This document shows, one piece after another, positions 7,931 through 16,563 of a DNA stretch of 64,000 bases; the first letter of the stretch is position 1; every line of letters starts with the position of its first letter. A program made the position numbers and the translations under genes. Source of the stretch: JAOUEA01 sp038249195 (GTDB taxonomy: Bacteria > Actinomycetota > UBA4738 > HRBIN12); the NCBI GenBank assembly GCA_038249195.1, contig JBBRWM010000004.1, forward strand, positions 245,879 through 309,878, written 5' to 3'. The notes under the pieces were generated by a model. It was not told where the DNA came from. It did not search any database and saw only the letters and a program-made list of their open reading frames with translations.

Positions 7931-8416
7931 ATGGTTGAGAACGATCCCACGACGAGCGGTACTCGATCCTCGGTCGTCGCGGTGTACGAGACGGACGAGC
8001 AGGCCCGGATGGGCTTCGACGCGTTGCGCGAGGTGGGCGTCCCGGAGGAGCGCATCACGGTCGTGGGTGCCGGCGAGGCCGGCGCCGCCGAGGCCTTCGA
8101 GGCGGGGGCCAGCCCCACCGCCCGGGGCGCCGGAAGCGGGGCGTTGTTCGGGGCGATCGCGGGCGTCCTGGTGACGGTCGTGATCCCCGGCGGTGCCGTG
8201 GTGCTCGCAAGCGGGCTCGTGGCCGGGGCCGCGGCGGGCGCCGGCATCGGCGTCCTCGCGGAAGTTGGGGTTCCGACCCCTCACGTGAAGGACTACGAAG
8301 AGGACCTCACGGGCGGACGCTATCTTCTGGTTGCACACGGCTCCTCCGACGAGGCCAGCAGCGCGCACGCCGTGTTGGACATGACCGATACGGAGGGGCT
8401 CACCCTCTACCGGTAG
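7931..8416 (+). CDS. Small Gly-rich protein, general-stress (17M-like) type
   Basis: A 161-residue protein. The N-terminal half, SVVAVYETDEQARMGFDAL with VPEERITVVG, resembles the small alpha/beta domain of general stress protein 17M/YflT-like proteins that handle 'delta' or 'channel' partners. Residues of about 70-110 are a Gly/Ala zipper (SGALFGAIAGVLV then VLASGLVAGAAAGAGIG) that could insert in a membrane. The C-terminal segment, EEDLTGGRYLLVAHG, is soluble. ATG 7931 has GGGGAGG 5 bases upstream, whereas the longer upstream extension reads through non-coding AT-richer DNA. It ends 4 bases before the convergent soxG stop. Function is unknown beyond a probable stress link. Confidence 0.7.
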   Translation: MVENDPTTSGTRSSVVAVYETDEQARMGFDALREVGVPEERITVVGAGEAGAAEAFEAGASPTARGAGSGALFGAIAGVLVTVVIPGGAVVLASGLVAGAAAGAGIGVLAEVGVPTPHVKDYEEDLTGGRYLLVAHGSSDEASSAHAVLDMTDTEGLTLYR

Positions 8417-8420
8417 GGCG

Positions 8421-8975
8421 TCAAGGATCGAGCGAGGCCGCCACCACGCCGAGCCAGTCGACGAGGTAGTCGGCGAACGAAGGACGCACGGAGATCCGCG
8501 TCGCCTCAGACCGTTGCTCCAGGATCACCTGGGCGCGCGCGAGGTTCGTCTGCGCGCACATCCCCGTGGTCCAGAGGGAGAGATGAAGGTCCAGCGAGCA
8601 GCCGCGCTCGAGCACATCGATCGCCTCCGGGCCTCCGAGGTCGAGCACGGCCCGGTTCGCCGAGAGGTCGATGCAGGCGTGATGCGTGCCGCCGAGGCCG
8701 GCGTGCAACTCCTCGATGATCGCGGAGGCCGAACCGGGCGGACCGGTGATGAGCCACTCGTCGGGACCGAGCCAGAGGGCGGTTCTATCGCCCTCGACGC
8801 GCACGGTGTTCGGGACGAGCGGCACCGCGAGCGCCCCGACCGAGCCGGGATCTGCCCGCAGGCCGACCTGGGCCAGGAGGGGGACCTCGGCAACCAGCAC
8901 CGATCCGGCGGCGGAGATCGCGGCGAGGTCCCCCGCCCGATGGGCCAGCGCGCTCCGGGCCTTGGGGTCAGCCAT
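8421..8975 (-). CDS. soxG: Sarcosine oxidase gamma subunit
   Basis: A 184-residue SoxG-family protein. The segments VPLVPNTVRVEGDRTALWLGP, DEWLITGPPGSA, HACIDLSANRAVLDLGGP and the YLVDWL ending are typical of this GcvT-related structural subunit of heterotetrameric sarcosine oxidase. It is the last gene of the sox operon, and its ATG lies inside the 3' end of soxA (8-base overlap), so translation is coupled. The enzyme as a whole converts sarcosine to glycine, H2O2 and methylene-THF. Confidence 0.92.
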   Translation of the reverse strand: MADPKARSALAHRAGDLAAISAAGSVLVAEVPLLAQVGLRADPGSVGALAVPLVPNTVRVEGDRTALWLGPDEWLITGPPGSASAIIEELHAGLGGTHHACIDLSANRAVLDLGGPEAIDVLERGCSLDLHLSLWTTGMCAQTNLARAQVILEQRSEATRISVRPSFADYLVDWLGVVAASLDP

Positions 8976-11658
8976 CGCGGCGCGCCCCCTCCGGGTCGTA
9001 GAAGACCGGCCCCGTGACGACCGCGGCGATGGTCCCGCCGGGCATCGGCGCGTACACGGCGCTGCCGACCAGGTCGCGCCCGCCCGCGACCATCGCCAGG
9101 GCGATCGAGCGACCGAGCACCGGGCTCCGGTAGGCCGAGGTCACGTGGCCCAGCATCGGCATCGGGATCGTGCCGGTGTCCTGCATCACGATCTGCGCGC
9201 CCTCGGACAGCAGGACGTCGGGCTCGACGGGCAGGAGTCCCACGAGCTGCTTGCGATCCGTGCGCACCGTGTCGGGGCGTGTGAGCGAGCGCTTGCCGAT
9301 GAAGTCTTCCTTGGTCTCGTTCACGATCCACGACATGCCCAGGTCGTGGGGGGTGACGGTGCCGTCGGTGTCCTGGCCCACGATCACGAAGCCCTTCTCC
9401 GCTCGGAGCACGTGCATGGCCTCGGTGCCGTAGGGCCCGATCCCGAACGGGCCGCCGGCCGCCATCACGGCCTCCCACATGGCGAGGCCGTACCAGCCGG
9501 GGACGTTGATCTCGTAGGCGAGCTCGCCGCTGAAACTCACGCGGGCGACGCGCGCGGGCATGCCTGCCACTCTGCCGTCGCGCCACGTCATGAACGGGAA
9601 CGCGTCCCGGTCCACGGCGATGTCCGTTCCGAGAGCGACCAGGACGTCGCGCGCGCTCGGGCCGTTCAGCGCCACGGTGGACCACTGCTCGGAGACGCTG
9701 GCGGCGAACACCCGAAGGTCGGTCCACTCGGTCTGGAGCCACTCCTCGATGTGTTCCATGACCTTGGCCGCGCCGCCCGTGGTGGTGGTGATGAGGAAGC
9801 GATCCTCGGCCAGGCGCATCGCCACGCCGTCGTCGAAGACCATCCCATCGAGGCCGAGCATGAGTCCGTAACGGATCGAACCGACCGCGAGGGACGACAT
9901 CTGGTTCGTGTACAACCGGTCGAGGAACGTGGCCACGTCGGGGCCGGTGAGCTCGATCTTGCCGAGCGTGGACGCGTCCATGGCGCCGACGCCGCGGCGC
10001 ACGGCCAGGCATTCGCGCTCCACCGCCGCTTCCAGGTTCTCGGATGGATCGTTCGGGAAGTACCAGGGGCGCTTCCACTGGCCGACGTTCTCGAACACCG
10101 CGCCGTGGGCAACGTGCCAGGGATGGATGGGCGTGCAACGGGTGGGGTCGAGCAGCGGTCCTCGGTCGCGGCCGGCGAGGGCGGAGAAGGGTACCGGCGT
10201 GTACGGCGGGCGGCTGTTGGTGGGGCCCTGGGCGCCGGGGCCGGCGCCCCAGGCCTGGTTGACGATGGCCGCGGTGAGGACGCCGCTCGTGCGCCCCTGG
10301 TCGATGGCGGTCCCGATGTAGGTGGCGCGCTTCACGTGCTCGGTCGAGCGCAGGTTCATGTCGACGGCCTCCAGCACGTCGGCTACGGTCGAGTCGCGTT
10401 GCAGATCCACGTAGTGGTGGCTGAGGTCCTCGGCCGGGGTGAACCAGTACGGCGTGACCGTGGGGAGGCCCTCGCCGGCAGCGGCCCCGATGATCTCGAG
10501 CCAGGCCGGGCCGGTGCCGTCGGGGAGGAAGCACGCGCGGTCGTCGCCGTAGCGGAGGCCGCCACCGATGCCCCGCCAGAGCTGGACGACGGGGTTCCAC
10601 CCGCCGGCTACGAGGAGGAGATCGGCGGCCAAGGTCTCCTCCTCGCCGTGCGGCCCGACGGCGTGGACGGCACGAACGCGAGGATCACCGTCCGTGCCCG
10701 CCACCGCCCAGCCGGTACGCACGTCGATCCCGCGAGCGCGCGCGCGCTCCGTGGCCGGGCCGCCGTCGCCGACGTCCAGGATGGCCGCGACGTCCACGCC
10801 GGCGTCCGCGAGCCTCAGAGCCGCCTCGTGGCCGGTGTGGTTGGTGGTGAACACGACGGCCCGCTCGCCGGGCAGGACGCCGAATCGGTCCGCGTACGTC
10901 ACCGCCGCGGAGGCGAGCATCACGCCGGGACGGTCGTCGTCGGCGAAGGCGATGGGTCGCTCGTGGGCGCCGGTGGCGAGGACGACGCGTCCTGCGCGGA
11001 CGTGCCAGATCCGTTCCCAGGAGGCGCCGCGCTCGGCGACCACCACGTAGCCGGCGTCGTAGACGCCGAGCGCCGTGGCTCGGATCAACACCCGGGCTTC
11101 GGGGGCGTCGTTCAACTCGGTGGCGACGCCCTCGATCCAGGCCGTCGCCGGTTCGCCGTCGATCATGTCGGAGGAGTGCGCCGTGCCGCCGAGCCAGTGG
11201 CGCTCGTCCACGAGCAGGACGCGCTCGCCCGTACGTGCCGCTCCGCGGGCGGCGCGGAGACCCGCGATCCCGGCGCCCACCACGAGCGTTTCCACGTGGA
11301 GGTGGCGATGGTCGGCGGTCGGAGCGTCGGCGCCGTCGGGCGACAGCCGGCCCACGCCAGGGCGGCCCGTCGCCTCCAGCCCGTCGACGAGCTCCACAGC
11401 CGTGGCGGGCACGATGGGTTCGAACCGAGGCGCGGTGATCTCCACGAACGCGCACGGCTCCTCCGCGCCGGCGGAGAACACGCCGCGCGGCCGCCCGAGG
11501 ATCGGCGACGGGCACACCACGTCCACGCCGTTCGCGAGGAGGGCGCTGGCGAGCGTGTCGCCCGCCAACCCGTCGTACGTGCGTCCGTCCAAGAGGAACC
11601 GCAGGGGACGCGCGCGATCGATCCCGGTCCCGCCGCCCTCGGCGCTTCGCGAGCTCAT
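8968..11658 (-). CDS. soxA: Sarcosine oxidase alpha subunit
   Basis: An 896-residue SoxA. In order: an N-terminal ferredoxin-like domain without cluster Cys (RFLLDGRTYDGLAGDTLASAL, then RGVFSAGAEEP), an FAD/NAD-binding oxidoreductase domain (VETLVVGAGIAGLRAARG, VVFTTNHTGHEAALRLADAG), and a C-terminal GcvT fold (VSFSGELAYEINV, GTEAMHVLRAEKGFVIVGQDTDG) that binds folate. This is the layout of the heterotetrameric enzyme. ATG 11658 forms an ATGA overlap with the soxD stop; a longer upstream reading would cover soxD in another frame. The length is a little short of the usual 960-1000. Confidence 0.95.
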   Translation of the reverse strand: MSSRSAEGGGTGIDRARPLRFLLDGRTYDGLAGDTLASALLANGVDVVCPSPILGRPRGVFSAGAEEPCAFVEITAPRFEPIVPATAVELVDGLEATGRPGVGRLSPDGADAPTADHRHLHVETLVVGAGIAGLRAARGAARTGERVLLVDERHWLGGTAHSSDMIDGEPATAWIEGVATELNDAPEARVLIRATALGVYDAGYVVVAERGASWERIWHVRAGRVVLATGAHERPIAFADDDRPGVMLASAAVTYADRFGVLPGERAVVFTTNHTGHEAALRLADAGVDVAAILDVGDGGPATERARARGIDVRTGWAVAGTDGDPRVRAVHAVGPHGEEETLAADLLLVAGGWNPVVQLWRGIGGGLRYGDDRACFLPDGTGPAWLEIIGAAAGEGLPTVTPYWFTPAEDLSHHYVDLQRDSTVADVLEAVDMNLRSTEHVKRATYIGTAIDQGRTSGVLTAAIVNQAWGAGPGAQGPTNSRPPYTPVPFSALAGRDRGPLLDPTRCTPIHPWHVAHGAVFENVGQWKRPWYFPNDPSENLEAAVERECLAVRRGVGAMDASTLGKIELTGPDVATFLDRLYTNQMSSLAVGSIRYGLMLGLDGMVFDDGVAMRLAEDRFLITTTTGGAAKVMEHIEEWLQTEWTDLRVFAASVSEQWSTVALNGPSARDVLVALGTDIAVDRDAFPFMTWRDGRVAGMPARVARVSFSGELAYEINVPGWYGLAMWEAVMAAGGPFGIGPYGTEAMHVLRAEKGFVIVGQDTDGTVTPHDLGMSWIVNETKEDFIGKRSLTRPDTVRTDRKQLVGLLPVEPDVLLSEGAQIVMQDTGTIPMPMLGHVTSAYRSPVLGRSIALAMVAGGRDLVGSAVYAPMPGGTIAAVVTGPVFYDPEGARRDG

Positions 11659-11936
11659 CGATCGCTCTCCGGCCGCGGTTCGCCGATCTGGTAGGCGGAG
11701 CGGATCTCGCTCGTGGCCGTGGACCGCACCACGTTGAACCAGCGCCGGCAGCCCGCGGCGTGCATCCACCGCTCGGACCAGTCGCCGCGCGGGTTGTCGC
11801 GCATGAACAGGAAGTCGGCCCACTCGGCGCCGGAGAGCGCGGCCGGGTCGGCCGGGTACGGGAGGTGCGCTTGACCGCCGTAGCGGAACTCAGTCTCCTC
11901 GCGCGGGCCGCAGTACGGGCAAGGGATCAGCAGCAT
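11655..11936 (-). CDS. soxD: Sarcosine oxidase delta subunit
   Basis: A 93-residue SoxD. The N-terminal IPCPYCGPREETEFRYGG with a later His and Cys (HAAGCRRWFNVVR) is the small zinc-binding fold of this subunit. WADFLFMRDNPRGDWSERW is the conserved middle. ATG 11936 is used because it precedes the zinc motif directly; the open frame upstream is the shadow of the neighbouring gene. The stop overlaps the soxA ATG, and the gene starts 5 bases after the yjbR-like gene. Confidence 0.93.
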   Translation of the reverse strand: MLLIPCPYCGPREETEFRYGGQAHLPYPADPAALSGAEWADFLFMRDNPRGDWSERWMHAAGCRRWFNVVRSTATSEIRSAYQIGEPRPESDR

Positions 11937-11941
11937 GAGGC

Positions 11942-12283
11942 TCAGTCCTCGCCCTCGTCGAACGAGTTGACCAGACGCTTGGGTGCGGTCAGACGCCACG
12001 CCTCGGTCACGAGCTCCCGCATGAGATCGCGATCGGCCTTGGCCACGACCACGCCGATCCATCCGTGGACGCCGACGTAGCTCGGGAAGAAGAACGCGAC
12101 CGGATCCTCCTCTAGCAGCGCCGCCTGCTCCTCATGAACCGCCTTCACGCTGCCGCGCTTGCCGTCGGCGCCCAGCATCATGAAGATCTTGCCGCGCACC
12201 TGGAACGTGCGCTCGCCCCACGTCTCCCGCTCCTCCGTGTCGGGCAAGCCGAGCGCGATGCCTGCCAACGTCGACGCCCGCAT
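11942..12283 (-). CDS. MmcQ/YjbR family protein inside the sox operon
   Basis: A 113-residue member of the MmcQ/YjbR (DUF419) double-wing fold. ALGLPDTEERETWGERTFQVRGKIF then VAFFFPSYVGVHGWIGV and LVTEAWRLTAPKRLV fit the family. Members are described as DNA-binding-like but have no firmly known function. Its ATG (12283) shares one base with the soxB stop (TGATG), and soxD starts 5 bases after it, so it is fully embedded in the sarcosine oxidase operon. That placement is not part of the usual soxBDAG order and suggests a linked role or chance insertion. Confidence 0.85.
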   Translation of the reverse strand: MRASTLAGIALGLPDTEERETWGERTFQVRGKIFMMLGADGKRGSVKAVHEEQAALLEEDPVAFFFPSYVGVHGWIGVVVAKADRDLMRELVTEAWRLTAPKRLVNSFDEGED

Positions 12284-13491
12284 CAGTGCGCCACAGCCGC
12301 CGCGCCGTGTTCGTCGATCAAGGCACCGGTGGTGAACCGCTCGAGGGCATACGGGCGCGCGAGCGGGCCGGGTTCGCCGTGGGCGATGAGGTCGGCGTAG
12401 ACCCAGCCCGATCCGGGGGTTGCCTTGAACCCGCCCGTGCCCCACCCGCAGTTCAGGAACAGGCCCGGGATCGTCGTGGTGTCGATGATCGGGGACGCGT
12501 CCGGGCATACGTCCACGATGCCCGCCCAGGTTCGCAGCACGCTGGCCCGGGCGAAGATCGGGAACAACTCGATCGCCGCGGCCATCTGATGCTCGATCAC
12601 GTGGAACGAGCCTCGCTGCGTGTACGCGTTGTAGGCGTCGGTCCCCGCGCCCATCACCAGCTCGCCCTTGTCGGCCTGGCTGACGTAGACGTGCACGGCG
12701 TTCGACATCACGACGGCATCGAGGATCGGCTCATACAGGGCGGACACGAGCGCCTGCAGCGGGTGGGACTGGATGGGCAGGCGAAGATCGAGCATGGATG
12801 CGAGCACGCTGGTGTGGCCCGCGGCCGCCAAGGCCACGCGGCCGGCGCGGATCGCGCCGCGCGCGGTCTCCACGCCCACCACGGCGCCGCCCGGCCCGCG
12901 GAGGAAGCCGGTGACTTCGGCGTGCTCCACGATGTCTACGCCCAGGCGGTCGGCGTTCGTGGCGTAGGCCCACGCGACCTTGTCGTGGCGCGCCACGCCC
13001 CCGCGGCGCTGCAGGGTGCCGCCCACGACCGGGTAGCGGACATCCGGCGAGACGTTCACCAATGGGCAGAGCTCGCGGACTTGGCCGGCGTCCAGCCATT
13101 CCGCATCGACCCCGTTCAGGCGGTTCGCGTTCACGCGGCGCAGGCTGGAACGAACGTCCCCCAGATCGTGCGCGAGGTTGAGGACCCCGCGCTGGGAGAA
13201 CTCCAACGGGAAGGCGAGCGTCTCCTCGAGGCCCTCCCACAGCTTCAACGAGTGTTCGTAGAGCGCCGCCGACTCGTCCCAGAGGTAGTTGGACCGGATG
13301 ATCGTGGTGTTGCGCGCCATGTTCCCGCCGCCGAGCCATCCCTTCTCCACCACGCACACGTCCGTGATGCCGTGGACGGCGGCCAGGTAGTACGCGGTGG
13401 CCAGCCCATGGCCGCCTCCGCCCACCACGATGACGTCGTAGGCTGGCTTCGGGTCGGCGGCGCGCCAGTAGCGCGATCGTTGCTCGGTCAT
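12283..13491 (-). CDS. soxB: Sarcosine oxidase beta subunit
   Basis: A 402-residue FAD-dependent subunit holding the sarcosine oxidation site. YDVIVVGGGGHGLATAYYLA is the dinucleotide-binding motif, followed by EKGWLGGGNMARNTTIIRSN, the typical SoxB block. The His in LQRRGGVARHDKVAWAYA is in the region where SoxB covalently binds FMN. The C-terminal NCGWGTGGFKATPGSGW closes the FAD site. ATG 13491 begins MTEQRSRYWRAAD, with only a weak Shine-Dalgarno; the long open frame upstream is antisense to the divergent IclR gene. It is the first gene of the five-gene sox operon. Confidence 0.95.
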   Translation of the reverse strand: MTEQRSRYWRAADPKPAYDVIVVGGGGHGLATAYYLAAVHGITDVCVVEKGWLGGGNMARNTTIIRSNYLWDESAALYEHSLKLWEGLEETLAFPLEFSQRGVLNLAHDLGDVRSSLRRVNANRLNGVDAEWLDAGQVRELCPLVNVSPDVRYPVVGGTLQRRGGVARHDKVAWAYATNADRLGVDIVEHAEVTGFLRGPGGAVVGVETARGAIRAGRVALAAAGHTSVLASMLDLRLPIQSHPLQALVSALYEPILDAVVMSNAVHVYVSQADKGELVMGAGTDAYNAYTQRGSFHVIEHQMAAAIELFPIFARASVLRTWAGIVDVCPDASPIIDTTTIPGLFLNCGWGTGGFKATPGSGWVYADLIAHGEPGPLARPYALERFTTGALIDEHGAAAVAH

Positions 13492-13604
13492 GTCCGGTCC
13501 AGTGTGGAGCGGCTCCGTCTTCGGTGTCCCGCCAGCGTCGGGGACGGCTCGGTCGCGGTCAACGCATCGGGTGCGACAAGCGCAACGCACGCGCGCAGAG
13601 CGCG

Positions 13605-13634
13605 TTGACAGCCTCAGGGGCCCCGGCGTAGCGT
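13605..13634 (+). promoter_or_regulatory. Promoter for the IclR regulator
   Basis: A perfect -35 TTGACA (13605-13610), 18-bp spacer and -10 TAGCGT (13629-13634) in the divergent region between soxB and the IclR gene. Transcription would start near 13641. Downstream, CGGCCAC-GAGA-GTGGCCG (13676-13693) can form a hairpin in the leader. Confidence 0.6.
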
Positions 13635-13716
13635 CCCGGCGTCGCCACCGGAGGCCGGAGCGGGCCGCCGGCGGGCGGCCACGAGAGTGGCCGACGGTCA
13701 GGAAGCGTGTTGCGGG

Positions 13717-14511
13717 ATGCGAGACGAACGGGAGCGGGGCGGCAACCTCCAGTCGGTGAACCGCGCGCTTAGGGCGCTGGAGCTGATCGCCGAGGCGGGG
13801 GAGCTCGGTGTCTCGGAGCTGGGCCGCCGGCTCGATGTGCACAAGGCCACGGCCTCCCGTCTCGTGGCGACGTTGGCCGAACGAGCGATGGTGGAGCGCG
13901 ACCCCATCACCGAGAAGTATCGCCTCGGGTTCGGTCTCATCAGGCTCGCGGGCGCGGCCATGGCGAGCATGGACCTCGTTCGCACCGCTCGTCCGATCCT
14001 GGAGGACCTCGCCGACCGCACGCTCGAGACGGTGAACCTCGGCGTCTTGTCGGGCGACGCCGTCGTGTACATCGATCAAGTGACCGGGACCAGGTCGATC
14101 GTGGCCGTCAGCTGGGTGGGCCGCCGCACGCCGCTGCATGCGACGTCGAACGGGAAGATGCTCCTCGCGAATCTGGACGATCGCGAACGCGACCGGTTGC
14201 TCGCCGCGCCGCTGCCTCGCACGACTGCCGCCACGATCACGAACGCGGGCAAGCTCCGCGCCCAGCTCGGCGAGATCCGCGCGCGTGGGTACGCCACGAC
14301 GATGGAGGAGCTCGAGGAGGGGCTGAACGCGGTGGCCGCCCCGATCCGCCGTGCGGACGGCGAGGTCGTGGCGGCCCTCAGCGTGAGTGGTCCGGCATTC
14401 CGGATGCGCCCGGTCGATCTTCCGCGGATCGGACGCGTGACCATGGAGGCGGCCACGGCGATCTCCCGGCGTCTCGGGTACGTGGAGCGACGACGCCCGG
14501 CGGCCGGGTGA
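13717..14511 (+). CDS. IclR family transcriptional regulator
   Basis: A 264-residue regulator. The N-terminal winged helix-turn-helix is LQSVNRALRALELIAEAGE, LGVSELGRRLDVHKATASRL and the wing that follows. The C-terminal ligand-binding domain includes VNLGVLSGDAVVYIDQVTG, HATSNGKMLLA, ARGYATTMEELEEGLNAVAAP and a SVSGPAFR end, all IclR hallmarks. ATG 13717 has AGGAAG 11 bases upstream. An alternative GTG at 13687 lies inside a 7-bp hairpin and adds 10 non-conserved residues. Divergent from the sox operon, it is the likely sox regulator. Its stop overlaps the next gene's GTG, so it is also coupled to the PLP lyase. Confidence 0.92.
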   Translation: MRDERERGGNLQSVNRALRALELIAEAGELGVSELGRRLDVHKATASRLVATLAERAMVERDPITEKYRLGFGLIRLAGAAMASMDLVRTARPILEDLADRTLETVNLGVLSGDAVVYIDQVTGTRSIVAVSWVGRRTPLHATSNGKMLLANLDDRERDRLLAAPLPRTTAATITNAGKLRAQLGEIRARGYATTMEELEEGLNAVAAPIRRADGEVVAALSVSGPAFRMRPVDLPRIGRVTMEAATAISRRLGYVERRRPAAG

Positions 14512-15569
14512 GCGAGGGAGGAGCGGCCTTGCCCATGGAGTGGGATGGATTGCGGACCGAGGTGCCGACGCTGCTGGGCGCCATCGGGCGCACCCCCCTC
14601 GTTCGCCTGCAGCGGGTGGGGCCGCCCGGCGTCGTGGTCCTGGCCAAGGTCGAGTGGTACGGACCGACGGGCTCCGTGAAGGACCGGATCTATGTTCAGA
14701 TGCTCGGACGGGCCGAGGCGCGTGGGGACCTGAAGCCCGGGATGACGATCATCGAGTGCACCACCGGGAACGCGGGGATCGCATGCGCGGCGGTGGCGGC
14801 CATCAAGGGATACGACTGCGTGATCGTGATGCCCGAGGGCATGAGCCGGGAGCGCAAGCGCATGATCGAGGCCTACGGGGCGGAGCTCGTGCTCACGCCC
14901 GGCATGGGAACGGACATCGACCTCGCGCTCGCGCGGATGCGGGAGCTGCGCGCGGCCGATCCCGACCGATACTTCTTCCCCGGCGAGTTCGAGAACCCGG
15001 ACAACCCCGAGGCGCAGCTCGCCTCGGGAGAGGAGATCTGGGAGCAGGCGGGCGGTCTGATCGACGCGGTGGTGGCGGCCCAGGGCACCGGGGGCTGGAT
15101 CTCCGGGGTGGCGCGTTCCCTGAAGGCCCACGACCCCCGCGTCAAAGCGTTCGCGGTGGAGCCCTCGGAGTGTCCGCTGATCTCGGAGCAGTCGTGGGGC
15201 CGACACGGCGTCCCCGGTATCGGCGACGGCCTCGTGGCCCCCAACCTCGATCTGAGCGCCATGGACGGCATCGTCACCGCGTCCACATCCGAAGCCCTCG
15301 ATACCGCGCGCCGGCTGGCGCGCGAGGAGGGCATGCTGTGCGGCCCGTCCTCCGGCATCAACGTCGCGGCCGTGCACAAGGTCGCTGCCGCGCATCCCGA
15401 GCTCCAGCGCATCGTGACCGTCGTGAGCGACACGGGCCAGCGCTACCTCAGCGGCGAGCTGTTCGGCGAGGGGCCGGACGTCGACGAGCCCGAACGCGAA
15501 CGAACGATCGACGAGCGGACGCTCGCGCAGCTCGCCGAACACCGCGCTCGGCTCGAGTTCATCGGGTGA
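14508..15569 (+). CDS. PLP-dependent cysteine synthase / cystathionine beta-synthase family lyase
   Basis: A 353-residue fold-type II PLP enzyme. IGRTPLVRLQRV, then the PLP-lysine loop GPTGSVKDRI, the phosphate/substrate loop ECTTGNAGIACAA and the PSSGIN motif with C-terminal VVSDTGQRYLS identify the CysK/CBS family. Both loops differ slightly from classical CysK (T-S-G-N-T-G), so the substrate may not be O-acetylserine. GTG 14508 overlaps the IclR stop as GTGA, which predicts co-expression with the regulator rather than with cysteine biosynthesis genes. No CBS-domain regulatory tail is present. Confidence 0.87.
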   Translation: MSEGGAALPMEWDGLRTEVPTLLGAIGRTPLVRLQRVGPPGVVVLAKVEWYGPTGSVKDRIYVQMLGRAEARGDLKPGMTIIECTTGNAGIACAAVAAIKGYDCVIVMPEGMSRERKRMIEAYGAELVLTPGMGTDIDLALARMRELRAADPDRYFFPGEFENPDNPEAQLASGEEIWEQAGGLIDAVVAAQGTGGWISGVARSLKAHDPRVKAFAVEPSECPLISEQSWGRHGVPGIGDGLVAPNLDLSAMDGIVTASTSEALDTARRLAREEGMLCGPSSGINVAAVHKVAAAHPELQRIVTVVSDTGQRYLSGELFGEGPDVDEPERERTIDERTLAQLAEHRARLEFIG

Positions 15570-15580
15570 TCCCCGGCTGA

Positions 15581-16495
15581 TCAGATCGAGCCGGAGAACG
15601 TGTCGCAGGCGCTGATGTCGCCCCCGTCGAGGCCTGCTCGGAACCAGCGGGAACGCTGTTCCGACGACCCGTGCGTCCAGGTCTCGGGATCGATCCGCCC
15701 GGTCGTGGATGCCTGGATCCGGTCGTCGCCCACCGAGGCGGCGGCGTTCAGGCCCTCCTCGACGTCGCCCGCCTCCAGGTCACCGCGCTGCTGAATCGAG
15801 TGCGCCCACACGCCCGCCAGGCAGTCCGCCTGGAGCTCGAGGCGGACCGACAGGTCGTTGGCCGAGGAGGGGTCGCTTCGGGAGGAGCGCTGCACCTGCG
15901 CGTTGATGCCGAGCTCGTCCTGGACGTGGTGGCCCAGCTCGTGCGCGATCACGTAGGCCTGCGCGAAGTCGCCCCCCGCACCGAATCGATCGCGGAGCTC
16001 GCGGAAGAACCCTAGGTCCAGATAGACCTTCTGATCGGCCGGGCAATAGAACGGGCCGGTGGCCGAGGAGGCGGCCCCGCACGCCGTGCGCGTGGAGTTC
16101 GTGAACAGGACCATCGTGGCGGGCGCATACGTGCGCCCGGCGTCGCGGAAGACCACCTTCCAGTAGCCCTGGACGTCGTCCAGCACGAACGAGGTGAAGT
16201 CGGCGAGCTTCTCGTCGCCGGGCGGGATCTGACCGCCGGTGCTGGGTCCCGGCCCGAACCCGTCGAGCACCCCTCCCGTGTCGATCCCGGTCCCGTTGCC
16301 GCCGAAGAGCCGGGAGCCACCGATCAGCACCAGCACCAGCACGATCACGACGACGCCGATCCCACCCTTGCCCGTGGGCAAGGGCAGCCCGCGGCCTCCG
16401 CCGAGGCCTCCCAGCCCCCCGAGGCCCCCCGATCCGCCCCCCTGGCCGCGCCGGTCCTCGAGATTGACGCTGCGCTGTCCGCGCTTCCACTTCAC
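15581..16495 (-). CDS. Neutral zinc metallopeptidase, YpfJ/KPN_02809 family
   Basis: A 304-residue membrane-anchored protein. It begins KWKRGQRSVNLEDRRGQGGG, the family N-terminal motif. A Gly-rich linker and one membrane helix (GVVVIVLVLVLIGGS, residues about 46-60) follow. The extracellular domain contains HELGHHVQ with the downstream ELQADCLAGVWA, the zincin ligands (H-E-x2-H and a later Asp/Glu). GTG 16495 has GGGGAG 9 bases upstream; longer open frames overlap the divergent acyl-CoA dehydrogenase. The substrate of this family is unknown. Confidence 0.92.
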   Translation of the reverse strand: MKWKRGQRSVNLEDRRGQGGGSGGLGGLGGLGGGRGLPLPTGKGGIGVVVIVLVLVLIGGSRLFGGNGTGIDTGGVLDGFGPGPSTGGQIPPGDEKLADFTSFVLDDVQGYWKVVFRDAGRTYAPATMVLFTNSTRTACGAASSATGPFYCPADQKVYLDLGFFRELRDRFGAGGDFAQAYVIAHELGHHVQDELGINAQVQRSSRSDPSSANDLSVRLELQADCLAGVWAHSIQQRGDLEAGDVEEGLNAAASVGDDRIQASTTGRIDPETWTHGSSEQRSRWFRAGLDGGDISACDTFSGSI

Positions 16496-16549
16496 GGCAG
16501 GATGCTCCCCGTCCGGCGCGCGGGCGTCAACCGGGCGTCCCCCGCCGGT

Positions 16550-16563
16550 TGAATCGCGATTCA
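16550..16563. promoter_or_regulatory. Perfect 14-bp palindrome in the acyl-CoA dehydrogenase promoter
   Basis: TGAATCGCGATTCA is a perfect inverted repeat between the divergent peptidase and acyl-CoA dehydrogenase genes. It overlaps a TTGAAT -35-like element (16549-16554) and lies just before a TATGCT -10-like element (16574-16579). The TGAA...TTCA ends resemble TetR-type fatty-acid or phenylacetate repressor operators, so it is a candidate operator. Confidence 0.5.

Noticed and set aside
8686..11694. A 1002-codon open frame on the plus strand opposite soxA
   Set aside because: It is the antisense shadow of soxA: the amino-acid mix is Arg/Gly/His-rich, there is no ribosome binding site, and no family motifs appear. 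The minus strand gives a full SoxA.
13676..13693. CGGCCAC-GAGA-GTGGCCG as an IclR terminator
   Set aside because: It lies between the promoter and the IclR start, so a terminator is unlikely. It may be a leader hairpin or operator, but the evidence is too weak to call either.
15573..15594. CCGGCT...AGCCGG hairpin between the lyase and the peptidase
   Set aside because: Six pairs with a ten-base loop is too weak in 70% GC DNA to call a terminator.
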